Assembly: GCF_003367355.1 (NCBI RefSeq)
Contig: NZ_CP031413.1
Span: forward strand, 1,406,921-1,470,920
DNA from: Lysobacter sp. TY2-98
GTDB lineage: Bacteria; Pseudomonadota; Gammaproteobacteria; Xanthomonadales; Xanthomonadaceae
Direction: 5' to 3'
Length of the DNA: 64,000 nt
The position numbers were made by a program, and so were the translations under genes. Every line of letters begins with the position of its first letter. Within the stretch, counting starts at the first letter, position 1. The notes beneath the pieces were generated by a model. That model saw only the letters and a program-made list of their open reading frames with translations, searched no databases and had not been told where the DNA came from. This document shows, piece by piece, positions 31,435-40,779 of this stretch.

Positions 31435-31457
31435 ACGGGCCCCTTCGTGGGGCCCGT
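31435..31457 (+). terminator. Hairpin between the two pstS genes
   Basis: Nine-pair stem ACGGGCCCC and GGGGCCCGT with loop TTCGT but only a short T stretch. It is probably a leaky terminator or an mRNA-stabilising hairpin for the upstream pstS. Confidence 0.6.
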
Positions 31458-31473
31458 TCGCATTGCGACAGCG

Positions 31474-31491
31474 GTGTCATGGTCGTGTAAC
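31474..31491 (+). promoter_or_regulatory. Pho box upstream of the second pstS
   Basis: TGTCAT at 31475 and TGTAAC at 31486 are 11 bases apart, matching a PhoB direct repeat with one to two mismatches in the second half-site. It lies about 65 bases before the lipoprotein PstS start. Confidence 0.6.
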
Positions 31492-31553
31492 AAAAACATC
31501 ATTTCATGGCGGGGCAACGCCGCCACCCGGCGGCACGTCCTCATGGAGTCGCC

Positions 31554-32639
31554 ATGCATCTCGCCCGCCTCGCCGGCCTTGCCGTCGCCCTGACCGTCGC
31601 CCTCGCTGCGTGCTCGGGCGGCAACAACGCGTCCACCGACAAGGCATCGACCGCCGCCACTACCGCTGCGTCCGCCCCGGGCGAGAAGAACGAAGCGACG
31701 ATCACCGGCGCCGGCGCGACCTTCATCTACCCGCTGCTGTCGAAGTGGTCGGCCGAATACGCGCAGAAGAGCGGCGCGAAGATCAACTACCAGTCGATCG
31801 GCTCGGGCGGCGGCATCGCGCAGATCAAGGCCGGCACCGTCGACTTCGGTTCCAGCGACAAGCCGCTTTCGTCGGACGAACTCGCGCAGGCGGGCCTCGG
31901 CCAGTTTCCCTCGGCCGTCGGCGGCGTGGTGCCGGTCATCAACCTCCCGGGTATCGCTGCGGGTCAGCTCAAGCTCACCGGTCCGGTGCTCGCGGACATC
32001 TATCTGGGCAAGGTCACGATGTGGAATGACGCCGCGATCGCGGCGCTCAATCCGGGCGTGGCGCTTCCGGCGATCAAGATCAACGTGGTGAAGCGCTCGG
32101 ATGGCTCGGGAACCACCTTCAACTTCGTCAACTACCTGTCGAAGGTGAGTCCGGAGTGGAAGACGAAGGTCGGCGAAGGTACATCGGTGAACTGGCCGAC
32201 CGGCATCGGCGGCAAGGGCAACGAAGGTGTCGCCGCGTACGTGAAGCAGATCAAGGGTTCGATCGGTTACGTCGAGCTCGCCTACGCCGCCGAGAACGGC
32301 ATGGCGCACGCGCAGATGCAGAACGCCGCCGGCCAGTGGGTGCAGCCGAGCATCGCGTCGTTCCAGGCCGCGGCCGCGACGGCCGACTGGAAGAACGCGA
32401 AGGACTTCAGCGTCGTGATCACCAACGCGCCCGGCGAGCAGGCGTGGCCGATCGCCGCGACGAATTTCATCCTCATGTACAAGCAGCCGAAGGATCCGGC
32501 GCGTTCGAAGGCCGCGCTCGACTTCTTCCGCTGGGCGCTGCACGACGGTGGCAAGACCGCCGAATCCCTGAACTACGTGCCGCTGCCGCCGGATGTCGTT
32601 GCGCAGGTCGAGACGTACTGGACCGCGCAGTTCAAGTGA
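31554..32639 (+). CDS. pstS: Phosphate-binding PstS lipoprotein
   Basis: A second phosphate receptor, 361 aa. The lipobox VALAAC puts Cys20 at the acylation site. A Ser/Thr/Ala-rich linker to about residue 43 tethers the binding domain to the membrane. Binding loops TGAGATFIYPLLSKW, QSIGSGGGIAQ and KRSDGSGTTFNFVNYL are intact, and the domain is clearly homologous to the preceding PstS along its length. A GGAG site precedes the ATG at 31554. It leads into pstCAB-phoU, with a hairpin between. Confidence 0.93.
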   Translation: MHLARLAGLAVALTVALAACSGGNNASTDKASTAATTAASAPGEKNEATITGAGATFIYPLLSKWSAEYAQKSGAKINYQSIGSGGGIAQIKAGTVDFGSSDKPLSSDELAQAGLGQFPSAVGGVVPVINLPGIAAGQLKLTGPVLADIYLGKVTMWNDAAIAALNPGVALPAIKINVVKRSDGSGTTFNFVNYLSKVSPEWKTKVGEGTSVNWPTGIGGKGNEGVAAYVKQIKGSIGYVELAYAAENGMAHAQMQNAAGQWVQPSIASFQAAAATADWKNAKDFSVVITNAPGEQAWPIAATNFILMYKQPKDPARSKAALDFFRWALHDGGKTAESLNYVPLPPDVVAQVETYWTAQFK

Positions 32640-32671
32640 TGCATCGCGTCCGCACCCGGCGGACGACAACG

Positions 32672-32699
32672 ACGGCGTCGCGCTTCGAGGCGACGCCGT
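32672..32699 (+). terminator. Hairpin between the second pstS and pstC
   Basis: Ten-pair stem ACGGCGTCGC and GCGACGCCGT with an eight-base loop and only TTTCC after it. It is likely an attenuator or stability hairpin that keeps the receptor more abundant than the permease. Confidence 0.55.
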
Positions 32700-32735
32700 T
32701 TCCACACGCGAGATCCGGACCAGTCTTCGGGTGAC

Positions 32736-33698
32736 ATGAGCGCAATACCCGCCCCCGCCGTCTACACAACTTCGCGCGATGCTAAGGCCGACCGCGGCTT
32801 CCGCTGGCTGGTCACGGCCGCCGGCATGTTCGTACTCGTCTCGCTCGCCGCCGCCGCGCTGTCGATGCTGTGGGGCGGTCGCGAGACGTTCCAGACGTTC
32901 GGCCTCGGCTTCTTCGCCTCGCGCGACTGGGATCCGGTCGGCCTGAAGTTCGGCGCGCTGGTGCCGATCTACGGCACGGTCGTCACCGCGCTGATCGCGA
33001 TGATCATCGCCGTGCCGGTGAGCTTCGGCATCGCGATGTTCCTCACCGAGATTGCGCCGAAGTGGATGCGCGGCCTGGTCGGGACCGCGATCGAACTGCT
33101 GGCGGGCATCCCGTCGATCATCTACGGCATGTGGGGCCTGTTCGTGCTGGTGCCGTACCTGAGCGAGCACGTGTATCCGTGGATCGACGCGCACCTCGGC
33201 ACGCTGCCGGTGATCGGTTCGATCTTCGCCGGCCCGCCGCTCGGCCTCGGGATGCTCACCGCGGGCCTGGTGCTGGCCATCATGATCATTCCGTTCATCG
33301 CCTCGGTGATGCGCGAGGTGTTCCTGACGGTGCCGAATCGTCTGAAGGAATCGTCGTACGCACTCGGTTCGACGCGTTGGGAAGTGGTCTGGGACGTCGT
33401 GCTGCCGTACACGCGCTCGGCCGTCATCGGCGGCATCTTCCTCGGCCTCGGCCGCGCACTCGGCGAGACCATGGCGGTGACGTTCGTGCTCGGCAATGCG
33501 CACGAGCTCACGACGTCGCTGCTGATGCCGGGCAACTCCATCGCCGCGACCATCGCCAACGAATTCGCGGAAGCCGATTCCGACCAGTACCGCTCTGCGC
33601 TGATCGCGCTCGGCTTCGTGCTGTTCCTGGTCACGTTCGTCGTGCTCGCGGTCGCGCGCCTGATGCTGCGTCGACTGTCCAAGCGGGAGGGCGCGTGA
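32736..33698 (+). CDS. pstC: Phosphate ABC transporter permease PstC
   Basis: Inner membrane permease of 320 aa with about six transmembrane helices and the coupling segment ALGSTRWEVVWDVVLPYTRSAVIGGIF-like EAA loop near residues 205-235. The N-terminal helix and the large first periplasmic loop fit PstC rather than PstA. Its stop and the pstA start share one base (TGATG). It forms the channel with PstA. Confidence 0.93.
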   Translation: MSAIPAPAVYTTSRDAKADRGFRWLVTAAGMFVLVSLAAAALSMLWGGRETFQTFGLGFFASRDWDPVGLKFGALVPIYGTVVTALIAMIIAVPVSFGIAMFLTEIAPKWMRGLVGTAIELLAGIPSIIYGMWGLFVLVPYLSEHVYPWIDAHLGTLPVIGSIFAGPPLGLGMLTAGLVLAIMIIPFIASVMREVFLTVPNRLKESSYALGSTRWEVVWDVVLPYTRSAVIGGIFLGLGRALGETMAVTFVLGNAHELTTSLLMPGNSIAATIANEFAEADSDQYRSALIALGFVLFLVTFVVLAVARLMLRRLSKREGA

Positions 33699-34546
33699 TG
33701 ATTTCGCTCTACGCCCGACGCCGCGCCTTCAACGTCATCGCCCAATCGCTGGCGGTCCTCGCCACGGCATTCGGCCTGTTCTGGCTGGTGTGGATCCTGT
33801 GGACCACGCTGCACAACGGCCTGTCGTCGATAAACGTCGCCCTGTTCACCGCAATGACGCCGCCCCCGGGCGAAGAAGGCGGCCTGCTAAACGCGTTCTT
33901 CGGCAGCGCGTTGATGAGCCTTCTAGGCATCGCGATGGGTGCGCCGATCGGCGTGCTCGCCGGCACCTATCTCGCCGAGTATTCGAACCGCAGCTGGGTC
34001 GGCGACACCGTGCGCTTCGTCAACGACATCCTGCTGTCGGCGCCGTCGATCGTGCTCGGCCTGTTCGTCTATACGCTGGTCGTCGCGCGCATGGGGCACT
34101 TCTCGGCACTCGCCGGCGCGATCTCGCTCGCCTTCATCGTGCTGCCGGTGGTGGTGCGCACCACGGATGAAATGCTGCGCCTCGTGCCGACGCAGATGCG
34201 CGAGGCCGCGCTGTCGCTCGGCATCCCGCAGTGGAAGGTGATCGTGCAGGTGCTGTACCGCTCGTCCCTGCCCGGCATCATCACCGGCATCCTGCTCGCG
34301 CTCGCGCGCATCTCCGGCGAAACCGCGCCGCTGCTCTTCACCGCGCTCAACAACCAGTACTGGTCGACCGACGTCACCTCGCCGATGGCGAACGTGCCGG
34401 TGGTGATCTTCCAGTACGCGATGAGCCCCTACGACGCCTGGCATTCGCTCGCATGGGCCGGCGCCTTCGTGCTCATGCTGTTCGTGCTGGCGGTGAGCCT
34501 CCTCGCGCGCGCGATCGTCGTGCGCAACCGCGTGACCCACGACTGA
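33698..34546 (+). CDS. pstA: Phosphate ABC transporter permease PstA
   Basis: A 282-aa inner membrane permease with six transmembrane helices. The EAA loop reads [20 protein letters not shown], followed by [22 protein letters not shown], which is typical PstA. Its start overlaps the pstC stop, and its stop overlaps the pstB start in the same TGATG manner, so the three genes are translationally coupled. Confidence 0.93.
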   Translation: MISLYARRRAFNVIAQSLAVLATAFGLFWLVWILWTTLHNGLSSINVALFTAMTPPPGEEGGLLNAFFGSALMSLLGIAMGAPIGVLAGTYLAEYSNRSWVGDTVRFVNDILLSAPSIVLGLFVYTLVVARMGHFSALAGAISLAFIVLPVVVRTTDEMLRLVPTQMREAALSLGIPQWKVIVQVLYRSSLPGIITGILLALARISGETAPLLFTALNNQYWSTDVTSPMANVPVVIFQYAMSPYDAWHSLAWAGAFVLMLFVLAVSLLARAIVVRNRVTHD

Positions 34547-35385
34547 TGAACGCTGCCCTTCCTTCGGACCTCGCGATGAACGACGCTCCCCGCTTCCACC
34601 TGGCGACCGCGCAGACTGCGTCCCCCGCGGCGACGGTGAAGCTCGCCGCCCGCGGGCTCGACTTCTATTACGACAAGTTCCACGCCGTAAAGAACGTCAA
34701 CCTCGAGATTCCCGAGCGTCAGGTGACTGCGCTGATCGGACCGTCAGGTTGCGGCAAGTCGACGCTGCTGCGCGTCTTCAACCGCATCTACGCGCTCTAC
34801 CCCAAGCTCACCGCGAAGGGCGAAGTGCTGCTCGACGGCGACAACATCCTCGACCCCCGCTATCCGCTCAATCGCCTGCGCAGCAAGGTCGGCATGGTGT
34901 TCCAGAAGCCCGTTCCGTTCCCGATGACGATTTTCGAGAACGTGGCGTACGGCATCCGGCACCACGAGCGCCTGTCGAAGTCCGAGATGAAGGATCGCGT
35001 CGAACAGGCGCTGCGCCAGGCCGCGTTGTGGGACGAGGTGAAGGACAAGCTCGGCCAGAGCGCGCTGGGTCTTTCCGGCGGCCAGCAGCAGCGCCTGTGC
35101 ATCGCGCGCGCCGTGGCGCTGCGGCCGAGCGTGCTGCTGCTCGACGAGCCGACGTCCGCGCTCGACCCGATTTCCACCAGCCGCATCGAGCAGCTCGTCG
35201 ACGACCTCAAGCGCGACTTCACCATCGTGATCGTCACCCACAACATGCAGCAGGCGGCGCGCATCTCCGACTTCACCGCCTTCATGTACCTGGGCGAGCT
35301 GGTCGAGCACGGCACCACGGAAACGATTTTCTCCAATCCCTCGAAGCAGCAGACCGAGGACTACATCACCGGTCGCTTCGGCTGA
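34546..35385 (+). CDS. pstB: Phosphate ABC transporter ATPase PstB
   Basis: Cytoplasmic ATPase of 279 aa powering phosphate import. Walker A is [11 protein letters not shown], the signature is [17 protein letters not shown], and Walker B is [12 protein letters not shown], with the PstB-specific [19 protein letters not shown]. The N-terminal 35 residues before [16 protein letters not shown] are longer than usual; the internal ATG at 34576 could be used instead. It sits between pstA and phoU. Confidence 0.95.
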   Translation: MNAALPSDLAMNDAPRFHLATAQTASPAATVKLAARGLDFYYDKFHAVKNVNLEIPERQVTALIGPSGCGKSTLLRVFNRIYALYPKLTAKGEVLLDGDNILDPRYPLNRLRSKVGMVFQKPVPFPMTIFENVAYGIRHHERLSKSEMKDRVEQALRQAALWDEVKDKLGQSALGLSGGQQQRLCIARAVALRPSVLLLDEPTSALDPISTSRIEQLVDDLKRDFTIVIVTHNMQQAARISDFTAFMYLGELVEHGTTETIFSNPSKQQTEDYITGRFG

Positions 35386-35403
35386 TCCGACGGGGCACAA
35401 CAC

Positions 35404-36099
35404 ATGCACGAACACATCCTCAAGAGCTACGACGCCGAGCAGAAGCGCCTGCTCGACGAAACCCTGCGCATGGGAGAAATGGCCGCGGCGCAGCTGGAGG
35501 CCGCACTCGACGTGGTGCAGCGTCGCGACGACAAGGCCGCCGCGCGCATCGTCGCCAACGACGAGGCCATCGACGTGCTCGAGCACGAAGTCAGCCACGA
35601 CGTCATGAAGCTCGCGCTGCGTGGCCCGATGGCGCGCGACCTGCGCGAGATCCTCGCGGCGATCCGCATCGCGGCGGACATCGAGCGTATCGGCGACTAC
35701 GCCGCGAACGTCGCCAAGCGCTCGATGGCGCTCAACACCGCGCCGCCGCTGCCGCACGTCGCGGGCCTGCAACTGATCGGCACGCTGGCGGTGCAGCAGG
35801 TGCGCGCGGTGATCGCCGCCTACCGCGACAACGACGTCGAGGCGGCGCAGCGCGTCCGTGCGGCCGACACCGAGATCGATGCCGCCTATACGGGCCTGTT
35901 CCGCGAACTGCTCACCTACATGATGGAAGACGCGCGCGCGATCACGCCCTGCACGCATCTGCTGTTCATGGCGAAGAACATCGAGCGCATCGGCGACCAT
36001 GCCACCAACATCGCCGAGAACATCTGGTTCCTGGTGCGCGGCGAGGAAGCGCTGCCGCCCCGCGAGAAGGCGGACGAGAGCAATACCGCGACGCTCTGA
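35404..36099 (+). CDS. phoU: Phosphate signalling protein PhoU
   Basis: A 231-aa, all-helical protein made of two three-helix repeats. Each has the metal-binding E/DxxxD pattern (ADIERIGDYAANVAKRS and KNIERIGDHATNIAENI). PhoU links Pst transport status to the PhoR-PhoB two-component system and represses the Pho regulon in phosphate excess. It ends the pst operon, followed by a strong terminator. phoB and phoR are not in the window. Confidence 0.95.
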   Translation: MHEHILKSYDAEQKRLLDETLRMGEMAAAQLEAALDVVQRRDDKAAARIVANDEAIDVLEHEVSHDVMKLALRGPMARDLREILAAIRIAADIERIGDYAANVAKRSMALNTAPPLPHVAGLQLIGTLAVQQVRAVIAAYRDNDVEAAQRVRAADTEIDAAYTGLFRELLTYMMEDARAITPCTHLLFMAKNIERIGDHATNIAENIWFLVRGEEALPPREKADESNTATL

Positions 36100-36114
36100 C
36101 CGGGGCGTCGCCTC

Positions 36115-36143
36115 ACGGGCGGCCTGCGGGCCGCCCGTTTCGT
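36115..36143 (+). terminator. Terminator of the pst-phoU operon
   Basis: Ten-pair stem ACGGGCGGCC and GGCCGCCCGT, loop TGCG, followed by TTCGTTCG. Confidence 0.8.
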
Positions 36144-36305
36144 TCGTGCGCCGGGCTGCATCCGCAGACCCCGGCGCGCCGTAAGGAAGCTCTGACGCTG
36201 GATGAACCGGCGTCCGGCGAACCGGGACCACCGGCTGCCGAACCCTCCCCGCCGCGCTAGCATCGCGGCTTCGCGCGGCAAGGCCGCCCCGATAGAGGTC
36301 CTCCC

Positions 36306-36707
36306 ATGTCCCGTTCGCTCAAGACCCCCGCCCTCGCCGCCGTCGCCGGCTCGCTGCTGCTCGCCGGCACCGCCTTCGCGTCCACGCCGCTGTCGCAGGG
36401 CTACATGCTGTCCGCCGCCGATGCCCCCGCGAAGACCGACGCCAAGGCGGCGGAAGCCAAGTGCGGTGCCGACAAGGCGAAGGCCGGCGAAGCCAAGTGC
36501 GGCGCCGACACCGCCAAGGCCAGCGAAATGAAGTGCGGTGCCGACAAGAAGGCCGCGGAAGCCAAGTGCGGCGCCGACAAGAAGGCCGGCGCGGCCAAGC
36601 CGGACGCCGCGGCACCGAAGGCGCAGACCGTCGCCGACAAGAAGGTGGCCGACGCCAAGATGGCCGAAGGCAAGTGCGGCGAAGGCAAGTGCGGCGGCTC
36701 GATCTGA
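36306..36707 (+). CDS. hvfA: HvfA/bufferin-type RiPP metallophore precursor with repeated KCGAD motifs
   Basis: A 133-aa exported low-complexity precursor. The Sec signal peptide ends at GTAFA (residue 25). The mature part carries six cysteines (residues 53, 65, 77, 88, 124, 129). The last two form the [11 protein letters not shown] tail that defines HvfA-type precursors; the first four lie in KCGAD units repeating every 11-12 residues. In known systems an MNIO enzyme converts such Cys motifs into oxazolone/thioamide or thiooxazole groups that bind copper. A GAGG site precedes the ATG. The maturation genes hvfB and hvfC follow directly. Confidence 0.85.
   Translation: MSRSLKTPALAAVAGSLLLAGTAFASTPLSQGYMLSAADAPAKTDAKAAEAKCGADKAKAGEAKCGADTAKASEMKCGADKKAAEAKCGADKKAGAAKPDAAAPKAQTVADKKVADAKMAEGKCGEGKCGGSI
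36450..36594 (+). repeat. In-frame tandem repeats inside hvfA
   Basis: Four copies of a unit encoding A/E-x-KCGAD-x3-KA, with Cys codons at 36462, 36498, 36534 and 36567, so periods of 36, 36 and 33 bases. The repeats are coding and in frame, which allows copy number to change by recombination without breaking the gene. Confidence 0.85.
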
Positions 36708-36717
36708 TCCAGCGGTA

Positions 36718-37584
36718 ATGGCCGCAGCCCGCCCTCTCGCTGCGAATGCTGCCGGCCTCGGCCTGCGGCGGGCCCTTCTGGGTCCGCTGCAGGCGGCCTC
36801 CGACGACACCGTCGACTTCATCGAAGTCGCGCCGGAGAACTGGATGGGTGTTGGTGGTGCATCGGGCGATGCGTTCGACGCCGTCGCGTCACGCTGGCCC
36901 GTCATCTGCCACGGGTTGTCGTTGTCCCTGGGCGGCCCGGGCGAGCTCGACGAAACGTTCCTCGCCAAGCTGCGACGTTTCCTCGACCGGCTCGGCAGTC
37001 CGATCTACAGCGAACACCTTTCGGCCTGCACCGACGCGCGCGGCCAGCTCTACGACCTGATGCCGCTGCCATTCCACCGCGCCGCGGTCGATCACGTCGC
37101 CGCCCGCATCCGGCGCACGCAGGACATCCTGGGCCGCCGTATCGCCGTCGAGAACATTTCCTACTACGCGACGCTCGACACCGGCGACGCGGCGGCCATG
37201 CGCGAAATCGACTTCATCAACAACGTCCTCGAACGGGCCGACTGCGACCTGCTGCTCGACGTCAACAACATCGTCGTCAACGCGACCAATCACCGCTACG
37301 ACGCGCACGAATTTCTCGCCGCGCTTCCCGGCGAACGCGTCGCCTACATCCACGTCGCCGGCCATTACGACGAGGCCGACGACCTCAAGGTCGACACGCA
37401 TGGCACGCCGGTGAGCGCGCCAGTGTGGGAGCTGCTCGACGCCGCCTATGCACGCTTTGGTCCACGACCGACGCTGCTGGAGCGCGACTTCAACCTGCCG
37501 CCATTCGATGAACTGCTCGTCGAACTTGGCGGCGTGCGCAGCCGTCTCGCGCAGGCAACGCGCGGGCGACGCGATGCCGCCTGA
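36718..37584 (+). CDS. hvfB: HvfB-type MNIO (DUF692) multinuclear iron oxidase
   Basis: A TIM-barrel non-haem iron enzyme of 288 aa that modifies cysteines in the HvfA precursor. Metal-ligand motifs of the DUF692 family appear in order: [58 protein letters not shown] and DTHGTPV, ending with LLERDFNLP. It starts ten bases after hvfA and overlaps hvfC by 11 bases. The ribosome binding site is weak, so it may be coupled to hvfA translation. Confidence 0.92.
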   Translation: MAAARPLAANAAGLGLRRALLGPLQAASDDTVDFIEVAPENWMGVGGASGDAFDAVASRWPVICHGLSLSLGGPGELDETFLAKLRRFLDRLGSPIYSEHLSACTDARGQLYDLMPLPFHRAAVDHVAARIRRTQDILGRRIAVENISYYATLDTGDAAAMREIDFINNVLERADCDLLLDVNNIVVNATNHRYDAHEFLAALPGERVAYIHVAGHYDEADDLKVDTHGTPVSAPVWELLDAAYARFGPRPTLLERDFNLPPFDELLVELGGVRSRLAQATRGRRDAA

Positions 37585-38329
37585 GGCCTTCGACGCGCTG
37601 GCGGCGCTCGGCGCGTACGTGCGCGATCCCGATCATGCTGCCGCGCCCGCGGGTGTCGAAGCGCGGCGCCTGAAGATCTACGCCGAGCTCGTCTTCAACA
37701 ACGTCGAGTCGCTGCTCGCCGGGACCTTCCCGGTGATGCGGGCGACGCTCGGCGACGGCGTCTGGCTGGCTCTTGTCCGCGACTTCCTGCGCGAACACGA
37801 CGCGCGCACGCCGGTGTTCACCGAACTGCCGCGCGAACTGATGCGCTACCTCGATGCGCGCGCCGACGCCGGCCGCGATGATCCGCCTTGGCTGCGCGAG
37901 CTCGCGCACTACGAATGGGTGGAGCTCGCGCTGCAGATCAGCGACGAAACGCCCGCCGGCATTGCGCATGATCCCCAAGGCGATCTGCGCACCGGCGTGC
38001 CACTGCTGTCGCCGCTCGCGTGGCCGCTCGCCTACGACTGGCCGGTGCAGCGCATCGCGCCGGGCGCGATTCCCGATACGCCCGAATCCACGCTGCTGCT
38101 CGTGCATCGCCGCGACGACGGCTCCGTCGGTTTCCACACGCTGAGCCCGCTCGCCTTCCACCTGCTACATCGCCTGCCGGAGTCGAATGTCTCCGGCGAA
38201 TCGCTGCTGCGTTCGCTCGCGCACGATGTCGGCGCGCCCGACGTCGACGCCTTCATCGAGGCCGGGCTCGCACTGCTCGAGACCTACCGTCGGGACGGCA
38301 TCGTCCTGGGCGCGCGTATCGCCAGCTGA
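37574..38329 (+). CDS. hvfC: HvfC-type (DUF2063) partner protein for precursor recognition
   Basis: A 251-aa protein with an N-terminal DUF2063 domain ([21 protein letters not shown], then [17 protein letters not shown]) and a C-terminal winged region ([15 protein letters not shown]). In characterised operons this protein recruits the precursor to the MNIO enzyme. Its ATG at 37574 lies within the end of hvfB, implying coupled translation. Length is normal for the family. Confidence 0.9.
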   Translation: MPPEAFDALAALGAYVRDPDHAAAPAGVEARRLKIYAELVFNNVESLLAGTFPVMRATLGDGVWLALVRDFLREHDARTPVFTELPRELMRYLDARADAGRDDPPWLRELAHYEWVELALQISDETPAGIAHDPQGDLRTGVPLLSPLAWPLAYDWPVQRIAPGAIPDTPESTLLLVHRRDDGSVGFHTLSPLAFHLLHRLPESNVSGESLLRSLAHDVGAPDVDAFIEAGLALLETYRRDGIVLGARIAS

Positions 38330-38386
38330 CGGCCGCGCCGGGGCCCGTCTGCTAGGCTGCCCGCCCCGCACCACCGCCGGTCCCCT

Positions 38387-39022
38387 GTGCCCTCACTCGC
38401 CACGCGCTTCCGCGGCTTCCTGCCGGTCGTCGTCGACGTCGAAACCGGGGGCTTCGACTGGAACCGTCATGCGCTGCTCGAGATCGCGGCGGTGCCGCTG
38501 GATCTGGACGCCGACGGGCGCCTGATTCCCTGCCCGACCACCAGCGCGCACGTCATGCCCGCACCCGGCACCGAGGTCGATCCCAAGTCGCTGGAAGTCA
38601 CCGGCATCGTCATCGACCACCCGTTCCGCGACGCCAAGAACGAACGGCAGGCGCTCGACATCGTGTTCGCGCCCGTGCGCACGGCGATGAAGAAGCACGG
38701 CTGCCAGCGCGCGATCCTGGTCGGCCACAACGCGCACTTCGATCTCAACTTCCTCAATGCGGCGGTCGCGCGATCGCGCCATCAGCGCAATCCCTTCCAT
38801 CCCTTCAGCGTGTTCGACACGGTGACGCTCGGCGGCGTCGCCTACGGGCAGACGGTACTCGGCCGCGCCCTGCAGGCCGCAGGCATCGAGTGGCGTGCGG
38901 AAGAGGCGCATTCGGCGGTGTACGACGCCGAACGCACCGCCGAACTGTTCTGCAAGATCGTCAACGCGTGGCCGATGCTCGGCGGCGTGGGCGCAGCGGC
39001 GAACGCCACGCCCGACGCCTGA
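38387..39022 (+). CDS. rnt: Ribonuclease T
   Basis: A DEDD-family 3'-5' exoribonuclease of 211 aa that trims tRNA and other stable RNA 3' ends. Exo I is [12 protein letters not shown], exo II is [13 protein letters not shown] and exo III is [14 protein letters not shown], giving all four acidic residues. The start codon is GTG at 38387; the protein aligns with the E. coli N-terminus near [13 protein letters not shown]. It lies 57 bases after hvfC, with no terminator seen between them. Confidence 0.93.
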   Translation: MPSLATRFRGFLPVVVDVETGGFDWNRHALLEIAAVPLDLDADGRLIPCPTTSAHVMPAPGTEVDPKSLEVTGIVIDHPFRDAKNERQALDIVFAPVRTAMKKHGCQRAILVGHNAHFDLNFLNAAVARSRHQRNPFHPFSVFDTVTLGGVAYGQTVLGRALQAAGIEWRAEEAHSAVYDAERTAELFCKIVNAWPMLGGVGAAANATPDA

Positions 39023-39026
39023 GGCG

Positions 39027-39779
39027 TCACAGCGACAGCGTGCCTGCCGCCATCGGCTTGGACGACGGCACCTGCGGGGCGACCGGCTGCACCGGTTCCA
39101 TCGTGATCGCGATCGTCCACTTCGACGTCATGCCGGCATGCAGTTCGGCCTTCGGCACGTCGACCCAATGCGATTTCCACGCGCCGACGTAGCCGAGCGC
39201 CTTCGGCTTCTGGCCCGGCGCGATCAACCACAGCACCGGCGCCATGCCGTCCTCATCCATCGCGCCCGGTACAGGCACCAGCCACATGCCGCCGCCGTGC
39301 ATGTCGACCGTGGCGAGATAGGCGAGCTGGCCGTCGTTCTTCACCAGGCGCGTGACCGGCATTTCCGGCATCGGCGTGACCGCCTTGGGTGTTGCAGCAA
39401 CCGGCGTGGATGGCGGGGTCGAACGCGGCACCTGCAGCATGACGACGGCGAGTGCGGCAGCGGTCGCGAAACCGGCCGCCGTCGCCGCCTTCCAGAGGCC
39501 GACACGCGGTGTCGAAGCACGCTCGATCGAAGCCCAACCCAGGCGCGTGCGGATGCGCGGCCAGACATGCGTCGGCACGGCGTCCTTCGGCAATTCGTCG
39601 TGCAGCGGCTCGAGGCGCCGCGCCCAGTCGTCGATCAGGCGCGCGAAGGCGGGATCGTGCGATGCGCGCAGGCGGGCTTCGCGGCGCGCGTGCGCATCGA
39701 GCACGCCGAGGACGTACTCGCCGGCGAGCAGGTCGGCGGACGGCGGATCGCGGTCGAGATCGTGTTCGCGCATGGTCAT
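39027..39779 (-). CDS. Anti-sigma factor, RskA/anti-sigma-K type
   Basis: Membrane-anchored 250-aa protein. The N-terminal cytoplasmic part (LLAGEYVLGVLDAHARREAR and RRLEPLHDELP) is the sigma-binding region. A single transmembrane helix lies near residues 92-112 (LWKAATAAGFATAAALAVVM). The periplasmic C-terminal domain resembles RskA (MWLVPVPGAMDEDGMAPVLW). The start at 39779 overlaps the sigma factor stop (ATGA), a normal arrangement for such a pair. It should hold the adjacent ECF sigma factor inactive until signalled. Confidence 0.88.
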   Translation of the reverse strand: MTMREHDLDRDPPSADLLAGEYVLGVLDAHARREARLRASHDPAFARLIDDWARRLEPLHDELPKDAVPTHVWPRIRTRLGWASIERASTPRVGLWKAATAAGFATAAALAVVMLQVPRSTPPSTPVAATPKAVTPMPEMPVTRLVKNDGQLAYLATVDMHGGGMWLVPVPGAMDEDGMAPVLWLIAPGQKPKALGYVGAWKSHWVDVPKAELHAGMTSKWTIAITMEPVQPVAPQVPSSKPMAAGTLSL

Positions 39780-40336
39780 TGCTCCAGGCACGCGCGCAGC
39801 TGCAGCAGGCCGCGTCGGATCCAGCTCTTCACCGATCCCAGCGGCGCGCCGGAGCGCGTCGCCAGCTCTTCGTAGGTCGCGCCGTCGAAAAACGCAGTGC
39901 GGATCAGTCCGCGACGGCGTTCGTCGAGCCGCTGCATGCAGCGCTGCAGGCGTTCGCGATCGTCCGAGGCTAGCGCCGCGTCGATCGGCGTCTCGCCGTG
40001 GTCCGGCAGTTCCTCACCCAACTCGATCGCCGTGGTGCGCACGGTGTGACCCGGCGAACGCAGGCGGTCGATGCAGCGGTTGCGGGCGATCATCGCCATC
40101 CACGCCATCGCACTCGCGCGCGACGGGTCGAATTGTTCCGCCTTGTGCCAGATCGCGGCGAAGACTTCCTGCAGCACGTCCTCGGCCTCCGCGCGGTCCG
40201 GTAGCAGTCGCAGGCAGATCGCGAACAGACGCGACGACGCGGCGCGGTAGAGGCGTTCGAACGCGTCGCGGTCGCCCTGCGCGACGTCCAGCAGCAGGTC
40301 GACGTGCACGTCCGTGTCGCTCGCGACGGTGAGCAT
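39776..40336 (-). CDS. ECF RNA polymerase sigma factor
   Basis: A 186-aa group IV sigma factor. Region 2 is visible in FERLYRAASSRLFAICLRLL and DRAEAEDVLQEVFAAIWHKA. Region 4 contains ERRRGLIRTAFFDGATYEE and GAPLGSVKSWIRRGLLQLR. It is a SigK/RpoE-like factor controlled by the overlapping RskA-type anti-sigma factor. The start at 40336 has GAGG five bases upstream and gives a normal N-terminus; the ORF is open further upstream. Targets are not evident; the HvfABC operon lies 1.4 kb away. Confidence 0.9.
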   Translation of the reverse strand: MLTVASDTDVHVDLLLDVAQGDRDAFERLYRAASSRLFAICLRLLPDRAEAEDVLQEVFAAIWHKAEQFDPSRASAMAWMAMIARNRCIDRLRSPGHTVRTTAIELGEELPDHGETPIDAALASDDRERLQRCMQRLDERRRGLIRTAFFDGATYEELATRSGAPLGSVKSWIRRGLLQLRACLEQ

Positions 40337-40506
40337 GGGGGCCTCGCGGAATCCGGGATAGGCGATGACGGTCACTGCGTCCCTCGATCGATGTCGGGGC
40401 CGGAGCGTTATGCCACCCGCGTCCAGCCCCCGCAAGCGCGCCGGAATGGCGCATATACGGGGCGACTACGGACGGAAGTGGCGGACGGATGCACTGTCCG
40501 TCGACC

Positions 40507-40779
40507 TCAGCTGCGGCCGCGTTCGCGCAGCGAGCGCGCGATGCCGTAGGCGCTGACCGCGATCCACGCGCTCTCCAGCAGCGCGACCGACAGATTGAAC
40601 GTGCCGACCAGCGAGACCAGCACCGCGGCGGCGCCGAGCAGGTTCAACAACTGGTACGTGATGCCTGTGGCCGAAAGGCGACGCGACTGCGCGAGGTAGA
40701 ACGCGAGCAGGATCGCGAACGAGCCGCCGAGACCGACGAGGTCGTACCAGTGCAGGGAAACGAGCGCACCGTCGTCCAT
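40507..40779 (-). CDS. CBU_0592-family small membrane protein
   Basis: A 90-aa integral membrane protein with three hydrophobic segments. WYDLVGLGGSFAILLAFYLAQ, then YQLLNLLGAAAVLVSLVG and ALLESAWIAVSAYGI match the CBU_0592-type family, which has no known function. Its ATG overlaps the rlmB stop by one base (TGATG), so it is translated from the rlmB message. Confidence 0.8.
   Translation of the reverse strand: MDDGALVSLHWYDLVGLGGSFAILLAFYLAQSRRLSATGITYQLLNLLGAAAVLVSLVGTFNLSVALLESAWIAVSAYGIARSLRERGRS

Noticed and set aside
36450-36594. Regularly spaced repeats resembling a small CRISPR array
   Set aside because: They are in-frame coding repeats with Cys codons every 33-36 bases inside hvfA; there are no unique spacers and no cas genes.
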